Shown: positions 1 through 10,171, counted from the first letter of the stretch. The stretch is 64,000 nt of DNA from Paenibacillus sp. cl123 (GCF_900101595.1 NZ_FMYY01000004.1:369561-433560), one strand, 5' to 3'. The notes: generated from the sequence alone by a model not told the origin. Translations and numbers: made by a program.

Positions 1-1
1 G

Positions 2-595
2 CAGGCCAAGCTATCCGGCCTCTCATTTCCGGACGGATATGCATGGAGTGCCGGCGGCGAAACATCGGAGCAGGCGGATATATTCGCGAGTCTTGGCAAG
101 CTCTCTATCATCGTTGGATTCCTCATCGTGCTTCTTATGACGATGCAGTTTTATTCCTTAACGCTGCCGCTGTTGATCATGACAACGGTGTACCTGGCAG
201 CGGCGGGGGGAATCATCGGCATGTTCCTGACGCGTATGCCGATCGGCTTCATGAGCCTCATGGGGATCATTTCCCTTGCCGGCGTCGTCGTGCGCAACGG
301 TATCGTTCTTATCGAGTTCATCGAAGAAGCTCGGCATGATGGCATGGAGCTCAAAGAAGCTGTCATGCAGGCAGCGTCCGCCCGTTTCCGTCCCATCATC
401 CTCACTTCGCTGACAGCGATCGTGGGCATGATTCCGATTGCCACAATTGGCGACATTTTGTTTCGTCCGCTTGCCATGACGATCATTTTCGGTATGATGT
501 TTTCGACCGTTCTGACCTTGTTCGTCGTTCCATCCCTCTACATGGTGCAAGCAAACCTTAAAGCAAAACGCAAGGAGAAGACCGTTCAGGTATAA
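2..595 (+). CDS. RND-family efflux transporter, C-terminal fragment (cut by window edge)
   Basis: The reading frame is open from the first bases of the window, so only the last ~197 residues of a much larger protein (RND pumps are usually over 1,000 residues) are visible. It shows the typical C-terminal block of AcrB/MdtC/SwrC-type pumps: several hydrophobic segments, the SLMGIISLAGVVVRNGIVLI-type helix, a short cytoplasmic loop with FIEEARHDG, then SARFRPIILTSLTAIVGMIPIA and a final helix ending in the VVPSLYM type of motif. RND pumps export drugs or lipophilic compounds using proton motive force; Gram-positive members work at the cytoplasmic membrane. It is followed by a clear intrinsic terminator, so it ends its transcription unit. 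Substrate unknown. Confidence 0.92.
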   Translation, partial: QAKLSGLSFPDGYAWSAGGETSEQADIFASLGKLSIIVGFLIVLLMTMQFYSLTLPLLIMTTVYLAAAGGIIGMFLTRMPIGFMSLMGIISLAGVVVRNGIVLIEFIEEARHDGMELKEAVMQAASARFRPIILTSLTAIVGMIPIATIGDILFRPLAMTIIFGMMFSTVLTLFVVPSLYMVQANLKAKRKEKTVQV

Positions 596-655
596 GCGTG
601 GATAGCTATAACCGTTTCGTCAATGCTCTTCCATGAGCATTCCGCTGGAACAATG

Positions 656-697
656 AAGAGCAAGGCTGCTGAGATATTAAGGCGGCCTTGCTCTTTT
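656..697 (+). terminator. Intrinsic terminator after RND pump
   Basis: Arms AAGAGCAAGGC and GCCTTGCTCTT enclose a short loop and run into a T-rich tail. It lies 60 bases after the RND stop codon. Confidence 0.85.
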
Positions 698-801
698 CTT
701 TCAGGTCGGCCGATACAGCTACTTGTTTGCTTCATAGGCCGGTCGCGGCAAGCATTCATATTTTAAACGTCAGATTCAGATATTGAAATTGTTGCCGTCA
801 G

Positions 802-815
802 GTTAAGCGCTTACA
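802..815 (+). promoter_or_regulatory. cre-like / LacI-family operator upstream of the first giant lyase
   Basis: The sequence GTTAAGCGCTTACA contains a perfect 10-bp palindrome TAAGCGCTTA and fits the shape of catabolite-responsive elements and LacI-family operators. It lies about 65 bases before the lyase start, where it could control that promoter. The function is inferred from shape and position only. Confidence 0.5.
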
Positions 816-879
816 CTGAGGAAGGATAAGCCCTCCCGAGCCGGGCCTATCCAAACCACATGTGAAAGGGCGCGAATTA

Positions 880-3800
880 ATGAAGAGAAGAAGGACCCGT
901 CAATCATTCACAGTATTCCTCGTTGGGTGTATGCTGTGCACCTTGCTTTCCTTGCCGCTTGGGGGGATTCTCCCGGCTTATGCGGACAGTCTTCCGTCGA
1001 ATCTGGTTGCGAACAGCGGGTTTGAGCAGGATCTCGACGCGAACGGAGAACCGGACGACTGGGAATTCTCCGCCGGGGGCTTAACGAACGCTAGCGTGAC
1101 ATTCGATACTTATTACAAAGTGGAAGGGAGCAAAAGCGCTAAAGTTGTTTATGCCGCAAGCTCTATGCCGGAAACGCATTATGTTCAATTGCTCAGCAAA
1201 CCGATTTCTGTTAAAAAATATACCGCATATTCGTTTTCCTTCCAGTCCGGATTCAGCGGGTCTTTATCCGCCGTCAACGCAAGGGTTGTCTGGTATGATG
1301 AAAACGGAGCTTACATACCGGGCGGCGATTTGATCATATGGAATCAGACCGTGAATAAAAGCAGCTCCGCCTTCAGCGGTTGGGAATACAAAGCGGCGGG
1401 CACTCCCAACTCTCCTGTGAATGCGGCAACGGCGCGCATTCAGCTGCGTTTCGAGCCTGCGGCAGCCGAGCAGGGAACCCTCTACCTGGATGATGTGAAT
1501 TTGGTGGAGGGCAATGAGGAGAGGCTTGGGAATATATTGCCGAACGCGGACTTCGAACGGGATGCAACCGGGGATGCCGTGCCGGACAATTGGACCGTAA
1601 CGAAGACGATCGGCAGCGCTTCCGCCACGCTGTCGGATGAACAGGTGCTGGAAGGCAATAAAAGCATGAAGTTTCACATTCCCTCCGGGACAAAAGCATT
1701 AAATTCTTACGTAAAAATAAAATCGGCTTACGTCAAATCGATTCAGGAGTCGGAGACCTATTTGTATCGCGCTTTTTTGAATTACGCGGGCTCGAATATC
1801 AATAACGAAGTCGATATCCGGGTGCTATGGTACAGTCCGTCAGATCTGGCTAATCCTCTTCGGGTCGATCATATTGTTCAGCAGACGCTCGTCTATAATG
1901 ACCCGGCCAACCATGCCGGATGGAAAATGTTTGAGAGCAACCTGACTCCTCCGGCTTCGGCTGACAGGGCTATTTTTGAGGCAGCCGTCACCTCCAAAAG
2001 CACAACGGCGGCCGGTACGTTCTATGTGGACAATATGTACTTCGGCAAAAACAATCTGTTGAATCCCTCTTTCGAATACGGAGATGTCGTGGATAATGCG
2101 ACACTGGCCAACATGCCCGACGGCAAAATCGACGGGTGGGCATTGACCGGACTGGATCAGAATGCGGCTTCGCTGACGGTTGATGCCACCTATGCCAAAG
2201 ACGGCAAATCCAGCGGCAAGCTGACCATCCCCGCCGGCTCTGCGTCCACAGATCAGGCTTATGCAGAGCTGCAAAGCGGGAAGCGGGCCATCGACAGCTC
2301 CCAAACGATGTCCGCCAAGCTATCCTTCAATTTGAGGGGTAAACTTCAGCGCATCCAAAGTCAACTCCTTTTCTTTGACAGCGCAGGTACGCAGATTGCG
2401 GCCAAGGACATGTGGGACGAGATGATTCAGTATGATTCTGCCGCGCTCAGCGGCTGGTTCAACAAATCGCTGACGGCGATCCCGCCTGCTAACGCGGCTG
2501 CAGCGCAGCTTGTGATTCGCGTCTATACGCCATCGAGTCTGTCGAATGAAGGCGAGGTGTACGTAGATAATGCCTACCTGGGCACAAATGACACCTACTC
2601 GCTTATCGCAAACAACAGCGTCGAAGATATTCTCGATCTCATGTGGATCAGGACGATGAACAGCGAACAGTACTGGAAGCTGAAGCATAATGCCAACAAC
2701 GCGGCCGGGAACTTCGGGATATCCCGGGAGACGAGCGAGCTAATGGTCTGGTACAAACAAACAGCAGGCACATACAACGAGGTCGTCTACCAGCGGGAAT
2801 TCAACCTGGATGTACAGGGGATTTACGATCGGGTCATTATCGACACGAGCGGAGCGGGCGGCAAGGAAATCATCATGCGGGCCCATTACATCGATACGGG
2901 CGGTACTCCTCAGACAGCCGAGAGCATTATCGAAATTACGGACGGCAGATATAAGGAAGTGCCGCTGGACTTGGTCAATCCGAAAATATTGACAAACATG
3001 GAGCTGGGGATACGGGATCGCGCAGGCGCTGCGGAAATCCAAGACGAAATTGCCGGCGCTAATTTTCATTGGATTTTACTCAAGAAACCCGGAACGGAGT
3101 CTAAACCTTCCCACAGTCAAACCCCAATGAAAAGCCCCGTCGACGATTTACTGACGGCAGGCGTGCCCCATGGTCTGCTTTTCTCACGTTCGGATATTGG
3201 GAGCCTGAGAAACAAAATCAAGTCCGGGGCGGACAAAGATATATTCGATCAGGTGCTGAAGCAGGCCAACGCCTACCTCAGCTATGTGCCGGAGAACGAC
3301 ATCGATCATTACCTGCCGCCGGCGGACGCCGCCAAAGGCAATTATTCCCGTGACGGCAACGATATACCGCTAGGCTGGCCGGATAAGATTATCAAGCTGT
3401 CCTATGCTTATGTCATGACAGGAAATCTAGCCTATGCCGATATGGCCCGCCGGATTTTGCTGACCATGGCCGCTACGCCGGAATGGACGCAAACCTTCAT
3501 GTACCGCAAAACGGAAAAACCGGCCCCCGACGGGCGTTGGTCGCCGTTCAATGAAGCGCAGGCCGTCGTCGCGGCCAGTCTCGGCTACGACTGGATCTAC
3601 AATACGCTGACGGAGGATGAAAGAACGCTCATCCGCAGCGCCATCCGGGACAAAGGCGTAAAATATCTGGACGCATTCGTGAACACGCAGACATTCTGGC
3701 AGACGAATAATCAAGGACTTGACTTCAACGGAGCTCTCGCCGCCGGAGCGATCGTCATTAACGATACCGCCAAAATTGCCAAGGCCAAGACGAATCTGGA

Positions 3801-6642
3801 GACCGTGATCAAAAACTATTACAAGCCGGACGGAGATACCGATGAAGGCATGAACTACTGGATTTATTCCACCTCTTCCGCGGTGTTTGGCGCAGAGCTG
3901 TTGTCCCGCTACAATCCTGTATGGTCGACTGACTTAAAGACCGACGGATTAAAACGGTCGATGGAGTTTGTGCTTCATAATAGTTCGATCGGTTCGGCCA
4001 AACCGCTGCAGATGCTGAATTTTAATGACGGCAACACCTTCTACATGAACGCCAATCATATAGCTGAATATTATGCGTCGCAGCAGTTTCAGAATCCCTA
4101 TGACAAATGGGTGTGGCAAACAGGAACGAATGAGAATGAATTATTTGTCTCGGTCTCCGGCAATCCGGTATTCAATCTGATTTTCTCCACCCAAACCGCC
4201 GCCGATTACCCGCAATTGCCGCTCTATGAAAATTTTGCGGGCAATTCGGCGCAGGCCGGAACGGGCTACATGTTTATGCGAAGCGGCTGGGAGCAAGGGG
4301 AGGATATGATGCTTGGCTTCGCCGGAGGGTCATGGCCGGCCGGTCATTATCATCTGGATAGAAATTCATTCATCCTGGAAGGCTATGGCGCCAAGTTTAT
4401 TCAGGATCGCGGGAGAACGCTGTTCTCCGATCCTACCTATACGGATTATGTGAAAACGGCCAGCCATAACACGATATCCCTGAACGGCGAGGATCAAATC
4501 TGGAAAAAATCCGGGCCGGCCGCTCAGGTCGAAAGGGAGTTCACTTCTCCGCTCTTCGACTTCTTTACGAGCGAAGCCAAGGATGCCTACAACAATGGGC
4601 CTGTGCAGAAAATGAACGCCTTCAAACGCCATATCATCTTTGCCAGGCCGGACATCTTCTTTGTCCTGGATGAGGTGGCAGCTGCCGCCGCTTCAACGAT
4701 TCAGTATAATTTGCATACGCGCCAGCCTCGTTCGGTGAACGGCAGCATGGTTACATTCACCGATCCTGCGACGAATTCAAGCCTTGAAATGGGGATCTTG
4801 CTTCCGGCTGCCGGAAACTACGCGCTCATGCCGGAGCAGCAGATCAAGGGAGACACCGGCAGTACGAATCTGTACGATTTTCAGATGTATACGCCAACAG
4901 CCAAAGCGAACGAGAAATTTCTTACTGTGTTCCGGCCGAAAAAATCCGGAGAACAAGGGATGTCTATGAGTCAGATCGATGAAGATGTGCGCGTCATTAA
5001 CGTGCCTGGCGGATCATGGATAACAGCATACGGCAACACGGTTACAACCGGCGTGAATACGGATGCCAAATTTGCGCTCCTGTATAAAAAGGATACGGAA
5101 ACTCAAGTATCCGCCGTCGGCCTCATGAAAGGAACGCAATTAACGTATGACGGCGTTCAACTGATATCCGCCAATGTTACCGGCGATATAGCGGTTGAAT
5201 GGAATGCGGATCATTTGGTGAACGGCAAAATAAAGACGGATGGGGCAGGGACCGTCACCTTGACTTCGCCTTACGACGGAACAACGCAATACCAGTTCAC
5301 CTTCCAGGAAGCGGGGGAACACATCATCTCCAACGGGCTCAGAACCGTGAGCGCCGGCAAGAAAAGCGAAACGCTGCAGATAGGCTTCACGCGGCCATTA
5401 TCCCTGCATGGAAGACTGTATGACGGAACTCCGGCGGACCTCAGCGCTGCTGCAATATCCTTCTCGAGCAGCAACTCCGGCATTGCTTCCGTCAGCAGCA
5501 GCGGGGTGGTGACAGGGGTAGCGGCAGGAACGGCCGAGATTACCGCTGAAGTATCTTTATCCGGCGTTACCCGGTCAGCTCGTGTGAAGGTCACCGTGAT
5601 TCCTCCTGCAAGCGGGAACCTGATCGTGAACGGCGGGTTCGACTCCACTGCTAACGACTGGGACATCTCGAACTTTAACGGCGCAGCGATTGCCGTGGAT
5701 AACGGGACCTACCATGGAGGAACAGGCAGCTTGAAGATATCGGTCGCCAGTTCGTCTGGAGGAGCCTTCATGAACACGCATGTGACAAGCGGCAGGTTCG
5801 ATGTGCGGGAAAAGGGTCTTTATGAGGCGAAATTCTGGTATAAGCTCGATGCCAAAACCATGTCCAATGCCACTAATGTAAACAGGCTCACGGGCAAAGT
5901 GTACTGGTATGACAAGGACGGATACCGGATGAGCGGCCATAACGATATCCTTATCGATCAAGATGTCAACGCCCCGCTATCGACCGGCTGGCTCCCGGCC
6001 GAAGCTGCCGTTGTCGCTCCTGCGGGAGCGGTGAGCGGCAAATTAACCGTGTTTCTATGGACGGATATGAAAAATGCCTTCGACCTGTGGCTGGACGATA
6101 TGGCAGTCACCTTCACAGGTCAAGGATTGCCGGTCACGACCAGCTTCGAAACGGATACCGACCATAATGGCGTAGCCGACAACTGGAGCGGGTTGTATAC
6201 CAATGGCGCCTATGCCAGCGTCAGTTTCTCCAGTGACGACACCGCCAAGGCGGATGGGGACTACAGCCAGAAGTATACGTTCAGCGGAACGGCAGTCGAT
6301 AATACGATTGTGTATGTGAACAGTGATTCGTTCACCATTGATCCGAACTCGATCTACAGATTTAGAGGGAGGGAGCAGCATAGCGGCAAGCTGTACAAAC
6401 AAGCCGCCTACGTCATCTGGTATAACTCCGCCAATCAGGAGGTCGGACCTCGGGCGTTATTATACGATAACAATGTCAACTACAATTCGCCCACTCCTTC
6501 AGGATGGGTGGAGAAGGAGGCAGTCGGCATTGTCCCGCCGCAAGGAGCTGGAGCGGTGAAGGCTCGCATTCAGCTTAGAACATTGACGAAGACGGGAGAC
6601 AGCGGATCGGCCTGGTATGACGATATATACTTTGGCGAATAG
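880..6642 (+). CDS. Secreted multidomain heparinase II/III-like polysaccharide lyase with carbohydrate-binding modules
   Basis: A GTG at 862 is in frame, but the ATG at 880 is preferred because GAAAGGG sits nine bases upstream and the product then begins with a basic signal peptide (cleavage near residue 36, AYA|DS). About 1,920 residues. Domains in order: three repeated CBM4/9-like beta-sandwich modules opening with N-x-GFE or N-x-xFE motifs (about 40-205, 217-385, 391-570), a further sandwich-like region (573-740), a heparinase/alginate-lyase-type alpha-toroid plus beta-sandwich (about 755-1450), a bacterial Ig-like Big_2 domain (about 1520-1575), and two more CBM-like modules (1580-1745 and 1753-1920). 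Likely active-site neighbourhoods are TNNQGLDFNG (about 940), DEGMNYW (about 987) and GHYHLDRNSF (about 1153). The protein should cleave uronic-acid-containing polysaccharide outside the cell. No sorting motif is visible. Exact polysaccharide unknown. Confidence 0.85.
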   Translation: MKRRRTRQSFTVFLVGCMLCTLLSLPLGGILPAYADSLPSNLVANSGFEQDLDANGEPDDWEFSAGGLTNASVTFDTYYKVEGSKSAKVVYAASSMPETHYVQLLSKPISVKKYTAYSFSFQSGFSGSLSAVNARVVWYDENGAYIPGGDLIIWNQTVNKSSSAFSGWEYKAAGTPNSPVNAATARIQLRFEPAAAEQGTLYLDDVNLVEGNEERLGNILPNADFERDATGDAVPDNWTVTKTIGSASATLSDEQVLEGNKSMKFHIPSGTKALNSYVKIKSAYVKSIQESETYLYRAFLNYAGSNINNEVDIRVLWYSPSDLANPLRVDHIVQQTLVYNDPANHAGWKMFESNLTPPASADRAIFEAAVTSKSTTAAGTFYVDNMYFGKNNLLNPSFEYGDVVDNATLANMPDGKIDGWALTGLDQNAASLTVDATYAKDGKSSGKLTIPAGSASTDQAYAELQSGKRAIDSSQTMSAKLSFNLRGKLQRIQSQLLFFDSAGTQIAAKDMWDEMIQYDSAALSGWFNKSLTAIPPANAAAAQLVIRVYTPSSLSNEGEVYVDNAYLGTNDTYSLIANNSVEDILDLMWIRTMNSEQYWKLKHNANNAAGNFGISRETSELMVWYKQTAGTYNEVVYQREFNLDVQGIYDRVIIDTSGAGGKEIIMRAHYIDTGGTPQTAESIIEITDGRYKEVPLDLVNPKILTNMELGIRDRAGAAEIQDEIAGANFHWILLKKPGTESKPSHSQTPMKSPVDDLLTAGVPHGLLFSRSDIGSLRNKIKSGADKDIFDQVLKQANAYLSYVPENDIDHYLPPADAAKGNYSRDGNDIPLGWPDKIIKLSYAYVMTGNLAYADMARRILLTMAATPEWTQTFMYRKTEKPAPDGRWSPFNEAQAVVAASLGYDWIYNTLTEDERTLIRSAIRDKGVKYLDAFVNTQTFWQTNNQGLDFNGALAAGAIVINDTAKIAKAKTNLETVIKNYYKPDGDTDEGMNYWIYSTSSAVFGAELLSRYNPVWSTDLKTDGLKRSMEFVLHNSSIGSAKPLQMLNFNDGNTFYMNANHIAEYYASQQFQNPYDKWVWQTGTNENELFVSVSGNPVFNLIFSTQTAADYPQLPLYENFAGNSAQAGTGYMFMRSGWEQGEDMMLGFAGGSWPAGHYHLDRNSFILEGYGAKFIQDRGRTLFSDPTYTDYVKTASHNTISLNGEDQIWKKSGPAAQVEREFTSPLFDFFTSEAKDAYNNGPVQKMNAFKRHIIFARPDIFFVLDEVAAAAASTIQYNLHTRQPRSVNGSMVTFTDPATNSSLEMGILLPAAGNYALMPEQQIKGDTGSTNLYDFQMYTPTAKANEKFLTVFRPKKSGEQGMSMSQIDEDVRVINVPGGSWITAYGNTVTTGVNTDAKFALLYKKDTETQVSAVGLMKGTQLTYDGVQLISANVTGDIAVEWNADHLVNGKIKTDGAGTVTLTSPYDGTTQYQFTFQEAGEHIISNGLRTVSAGKKSETLQIGFTRPLSLHGRLYDGTPADLSAAAISFSSSNSGIASVSSSGVVTGVAAGTAEITAEVSLSGVTRSARVKVTVIPPASGNLIVNGGFDSTANDWDISNFNGAAIAVDNGTYHGGTGSLKISVASSSGGAFMNTHVTSGRFDVREKGLYEAKFWYKLDAKTMSNATNVNRLTGKVYWYDKDGYRMSGHNDILIDQDVNAPLSTGWLPAEAAVVAPAGAVSGKLTVFLWTDMKNAFDLWLDDMAVTFTGQGLPVTTSFETDTDHNGVADNWSGLYTNGAYASVSFSSDDTAKADGDYSQKYTFSGTAVDNTIVYVNSDSFTIDPNSIYRFRGREQHSGKLYKQAAYVIWYNSANQEVGPRALLYDNNVNYNSPTPSGWVEKEAVGIVPPQGAGAVKARIQLRTLTKTGDSGSAWYDDIYFGE

Positions 6643-6675
6643 CGCAGCAAAAATTTAAATGTGAATAATAAACGG

Positions 6676-6707
6676 GGCTGCTTGCTTTTGTGGCGAGCAG
6701 TCTTTTT
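6676..6707 (+). terminator. Intrinsic terminator after giant lyase
   Basis: Imperfect stem (GGGCTGCTTGC against GCGAGCAGTC) followed by TCTTTTTG, about 35 bases after the lyase stop codon. Confidence 0.75.
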
Positions 6708-6801
6708 GTGGTTACATGTCCGGTGACTAAAAAAAGTTTGGTAGGGCAGACCATTTTTGTTATGCTGGATTCAAACATTCGGATGGGAGACGAAGCAGGG
6801 G

Positions 6802-7476
6802 ATGCCAAAAATATTGATCGTGGACGACGAGGCGGATGTCCGAAAGCTGCTGACCGATTATTTTGAAATCAACGGGTATTCCGTCCTGACGGCCAGGGAC
6901 AGCCGGGAAGCGCTGCGGAAAGTAGAGCAGCAGCCCGATCTCGTTCTGCTGGATATAAACATGCCCGAGCAGAACGGCCTGCAATTATGCGAGAAAATCC
7001 GGCACTTTGTCACGTGCCCTATTCTTTTTGTAACGGCTCGCATCGAGGAAGCCGATAAAATTGCCGGGTTTCGGGCCGGAGGCGATGACTATATTTTGAA
7101 GCCATTCAGTCTGCGCGAGCTGGGGGCCAGGGTCGAAGCGCATTTGCGCCGGGAACAGCGCATTCAAACCAAATCCTCGGTCAAGTTTAACGATGATTTG
7201 GTCATCGATTATACAGCCCGGGAGCTCTACTACCGGAATCAGCGCATTCCTTTGGCCAAAAAAGAGTTCGACATTATCGAATTCCTGTCGGCGTATCCCG
7301 GCATGGTGTTCGCAAAGGAACGCATGTACGAAAATATATGGGGGTTGGACGATGAAGGGGACAGCAGCGTAATTCCGGAGCATGTCCGCAGAATTCGCTC
7401 CAAGTTCAAGGAATACGGCTGCGATAATCGGATCGAGACAGTCTGGGGAGTAGGATACAAATGGTCAAGCTCATGA
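6802..7476 (+). CDS. OmpR/PhoB-family response regulator
   Basis: 224 residues when started at the ATG of MPKILIVDDE; an upstream in-frame start at 6757 would add a non-conserved leader. The receiver domain (1-115) has the acidic pair D8/D9, phospho-acceptor D51 in LLDINMPEQNG, T in FVTAR and K in ILKPFS. A winged-helix DNA-binding domain follows (about 130-222) and ends in the usual VWGVGYKW. The stop overlaps the start of the adjacent histidine kinase, so the two are translationally coupled. Two-component partner of that kinase. The serine hydrolase gene just downstream is a candidate target. Confidence 0.93.
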   Translation: MPKILIVDDEADVRKLLTDYFEINGYSVLTARDSREALRKVEQQPDLVLLDINMPEQNGLQLCEKIRHFVTCPILFVTARIEEADKIAGFRAGGDDYILKPFSLRELGARVEAHLRREQRIQTKSSVKFNDDLVIDYTARELYYRNQRIPLAKKEFDIIEFLSAYPGMVFAKERMYENIWGLDDEGDSSVIPEHVRRIRSKFKEYGCDNRIETVWGVGYKWSSS

Positions 7477-8555
7477 ATCGGCTGCCGCTGAAGCGGTTTT
7501 CCTTACTGCAATCTTTTGTTCTCGTATGCATGCTCACATTAATTGCCGTTCTGGCCGTCATAACGATGGAGTTTGCCTGGGCGGAGAGCCTCCGGCAGCG
7601 GTTCGGAGAATTGGAGTGGGTGCTTCCTTCCCTCGTCGCCGCGGTGCTGCTAACTGTGGCCTCAGGAATTGTCGCCATGGCTATTATCTTCTACCGGTGG
7701 AAATTAAAACGTCCGCTGGAGCTATTGAAGCAAGCATCTGAGAGCATTTCGGCGAATAATCTGGACTTCCGCATTTCCTATGACAGCCAGGACGAGATGG
7801 GGGAGCTGGTAACGGCATTTGAACACATGCGCTCGCAATTGGAGAAAAACGTCAGGACGCTTTGGCGTTCGGTTGAGGAGCGCAAGCAGCTTAATGCGAT
7901 TTTTGCCCATGACCTGAGAACGCCGCTGTCGGTGTTGAAAGGAAACGCCGAGCTTCTCGCCACCTATCTGCCCGAGAAAAAATTGTCGGAAGAAAAGGTG
8001 CTGGATCTGATTCATACAATGAACCTTCACATCGTACGTCTGGAGAGCTATGCGGAGGCCATGAGCTCGATTCAGAAGCTGGAGGATATCCCCGTGCATC
8101 GCCAGTCGATGGACGCGTTCTCGTTGACGGCGCTGTTGAACGACAGTGCCGGGCAAATCGCCAGGCAGTTCGGCAAACGCTTTGTCCCTTCCATGGAACA
8201 TGATAATTCGGCCATCCACGTGGATCCCTATATGGTCATGCAGATTTTCGAGAATATGGTGGCCAATGGGGCTCGATATGCAGCCAGCCAAGTGAATGTC
8301 CGTTATGATATGGAGGAAGGCTCCATGAAGATTACCGTCTCGGATGACGGGCCTGGGTTCTCGAATGAAGCTCTTCAGAAGGCTGCGCTTCCGTTTTACC
8401 GCGGCGAGATGTGGGATGCAACCGAGCATCGCGGGCTGGGCCTATACGTTTGCAAGATGTTGTGCGAAAAGCACGAAGGGAGCCTGCAGATCCAAAACGG
8501 ACCGAATGGCGGCGGGAGCGTGACGGCAAATTTGGGGACCCGAGTTGATAAATAG
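7461..8555 (+). CDS. Sensor histidine kinase, HAMP-containing
   Basis: 364 residues, starting 16 bases inside the response-regulator gene with GGAGTAGGA as ribosome site. Two membrane helices (about 14-36 and 54-78) are separated by only about 18 extracytoplasmic residues, so sensing is probably within the membrane or through a partner. A HAMP linker (about 80-132) leads to the dimerisation helix with phospho-acceptor H150 in FAHDLRTPLS, and an ATPase domain with NGARYA, DDGPGF and GLGLYV motifs (N, G1 and G2 boxes). Short-loop kinases of this kind often respond to cell-envelope stress; the neighbouring beta-lactamase-like gene fits that, but this is inference. Confidence 0.92.
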   Translation: MVKLMNRLPLKRFSLLQSFVLVCMLTLIAVLAVITMEFAWAESLRQRFGELEWVLPSLVAAVLLTVASGIVAMAIIFYRWKLKRPLELLKQASESISANNLDFRISYDSQDEMGELVTAFEHMRSQLEKNVRTLWRSVEERKQLNAIFAHDLRTPLSVLKGNAELLATYLPEKKLSEEKVLDLIHTMNLHIVRLESYAEAMSSIQKLEDIPVHRQSMDAFSLTALLNDSAGQIARQFGKRFVPSMEHDNSAIHVDPYMVMQIFENMVANGARYAASQVNVRYDMEEGSMKITVSDDGPGFSNEALQKAALPFYRGEMWDATEHRGLGLYVCKMLCEKHEGSLQIQNGPNGGGSVTANLGTRVDK

Positions 8556-8607
8556 TTGAAAATGTTCTGATAGCATATCCTTATCTTGAAATGTGAGGAG
8601 TGCTACG

Positions 8608-10089
8608 ATGTTACAATTGAAAAAATGCATATGTATCATGATCAGCTGCTTGATGTTGGTATGTTCCGTGTGGGGGACCCCCGTGTCTGCCACGGCAGCC
8701 CGAGACAAGCAAGATATCCTGAAGGACATCGACGACTATATGAACCGGAGCATGAAGGCCAATCACATCCAGGCTGCGTCGCTGGCGATTGCCTATAAAG
8801 ATGAGGTTTTCTACGCCAATGGCTACGGAACCCTTGCCGATGGCCCAGGCGTGACGGGCAACACACCATTTCCCATTGCTTCGTTAAGCAAATCGTTTAC
8901 CGCATTGGCCGTTCTGCAGTTGGCGGACAGCGGCCGGATCGATCTGGACGCGGCTTACGCCTCCTATTTTCCCGCGCTTTCTCCACGGGATCCCCGCGTT
9001 CATGATATCACGGTCCGCCATTTACTGAATCAGACCAGCGGGCTCCATGATAAGGTGAATCCCGATATGACGAGGACTCCGCAGCTGCAATCCTTGCAGG
9101 AGGCGAACCGGATATTAACCGAGGTCCAGCTTGCCCATGACCCGGGAACAGCTTACAGCTATCATAATCCCAATTACGTGTTGCTGGCGAGCCTGGTGGA
9201 AAGCGTCAGCGGAGAACGCTTTTCGGAATACTTGAACAGCCATATTTTCAAGCCGCTTGGCATGAATCATACCTTCACTATGAGCAATACGCAGCAAATC
9301 AGTGGGAATGAGAAGATTCCGCCGGGACATTACGTAAGTCTGGGGCGAGCCGTAAGCCAACCGGAGCCGGCGTGGTTTGTTGACGGTCCCGCGGGCATCG
9401 TTTCCACGGCAGAGGACATGTCCATCTGGATGCAAGCCCAATATCAGGGCAGCCTGCTTTCACCCGCGCTGATGACACAATATCATGCGGCAGGAGACAT
9501 CGGTCCGTATGGCATGGGCTGGCTTGCAAAGGAAAGTGAATCCGGCGGCGGCAGGTCGATCTCCCACAGCGGCATTTTCTGGACGTACAAGTCGGAAGAG
9601 AGGATTTATTTGGATGAGCGGATGGGCATCGCGGTGATGTTTAATTCGGGCATCAATGCCTTTGTGAATTATTCGGCGTTTATCGATGGCATCGCGGATA
9701 TTATGAGGGGAGAGACGCCCGAATCGTCTTTTGTGAACGGCCGAAATATGGAAATGATCATGCTTGCGCTGATTCTCGTTACAATTGTATGGGGTGTGTA
9801 TGCCTATTTACGCATTCGTCGGAGGAACAAACGCTTGACGATCGGCCAATTGATTCGGATTACGGCCGGAAGGCTGATTCCTCTCCTGATCCTTTTATTC
9901 CTGTCACCATTGATGACATTCATCGGCGGAGGCCGTGTGGTGCCCGGATTCGGCATATGGACTATGCTGTCGTCTCCGATCGTATGGCTGGCTGTCTGGT
10001 CGCTTATCAATCTCGTGCATATGGCTTGTTATTATACCGTCTACGTGCAGCATTCAAAGAAGAGCCGTTTGGAGAGCGGCCACCGATGA
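8608..10089 (+). CDS. Membrane-anchored serine beta-lactamase-like (class C/PBP-like) hydrolase
   Basis: 493 residues from the ATG preceded by TGAGGAG seven bases upstream; an earlier in-frame start lacks a ribosome site. A signal sequence (1-30) is followed by a class-C beta-lactamase/D-Ala-D-Ala-peptidase fold. The SxxK nucleophile motif is S92-L-S-K95, the Y-x-N motif is Y185-H-N187, and an HSG motif (ISHSGIF) replaces the KTG box. The C-terminal ~110 residues hold about three hydrophobic segments, so the catalytic domain faces outwards and is tethered to the membrane. Substrate may be peptidoglycan peptides, D-amino-acid esters or beta-lactams. Its position after a two-component pair suggests control by that system. 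Confidence 0.87.
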   Translation: MLQLKKCICIMISCLMLVCSVWGTPVSATAARDKQDILKDIDDYMNRSMKANHIQAASLAIAYKDEVFYANGYGTLADGPGVTGNTPFPIASLSKSFTALAVLQLADSGRIDLDAAYASYFPALSPRDPRVHDITVRHLLNQTSGLHDKVNPDMTRTPQLQSLQEANRILTEVQLAHDPGTAYSYHNPNYVLLASLVESVSGERFSEYLNSHIFKPLGMNHTFTMSNTQQISGNEKIPPGHYVSLGRAVSQPEPAWFVDGPAGIVSTAEDMSIWMQAQYQGSLLSPALMTQYHAAGDIGPYGMGWLAKESESGGGRSISHSGIFWTYKSEERIYLDERMGIAVMFNSGINAFVNYSAFIDGIADIMRGETPESSFVNGRNMEMIMLALILVTIVWGVYAYLRIRRRNKRLTIGQLIRITAGRLIPLLILLFLSPLMTFIGGGRVVPGFGIWTMLSSPIVWLAVWSLINLVHMACYYTVYVQHSKKSRLESGHR

Positions 10090-10141
10090 TGCCGCAATCA
10101 CTGAAGCTTTAAGGTTGCACAATGCGAGCAAAACAGATAAA

Positions 10142-10171
10142 ATGACCGTAGTCATTTATGACTGCGGTCAT
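10142..10171. promoter_or_regulatory. Nested palindrome, probable TetR operator (possibly doubling as terminator)
   Basis: Two copies of ATGAC-N4-GTCAT (10142-10155 and 10158-10171) lie two bases apart and are near-perfect reverse complements of each other, so each half is a palindrome and the whole is one as well. A TTTT run follows, so it could also terminate the serine hydrolase transcript. It ends 26 bases before the probable TetR start, the usual place for an autoregulatory TetR site. Confidence 0.6.
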
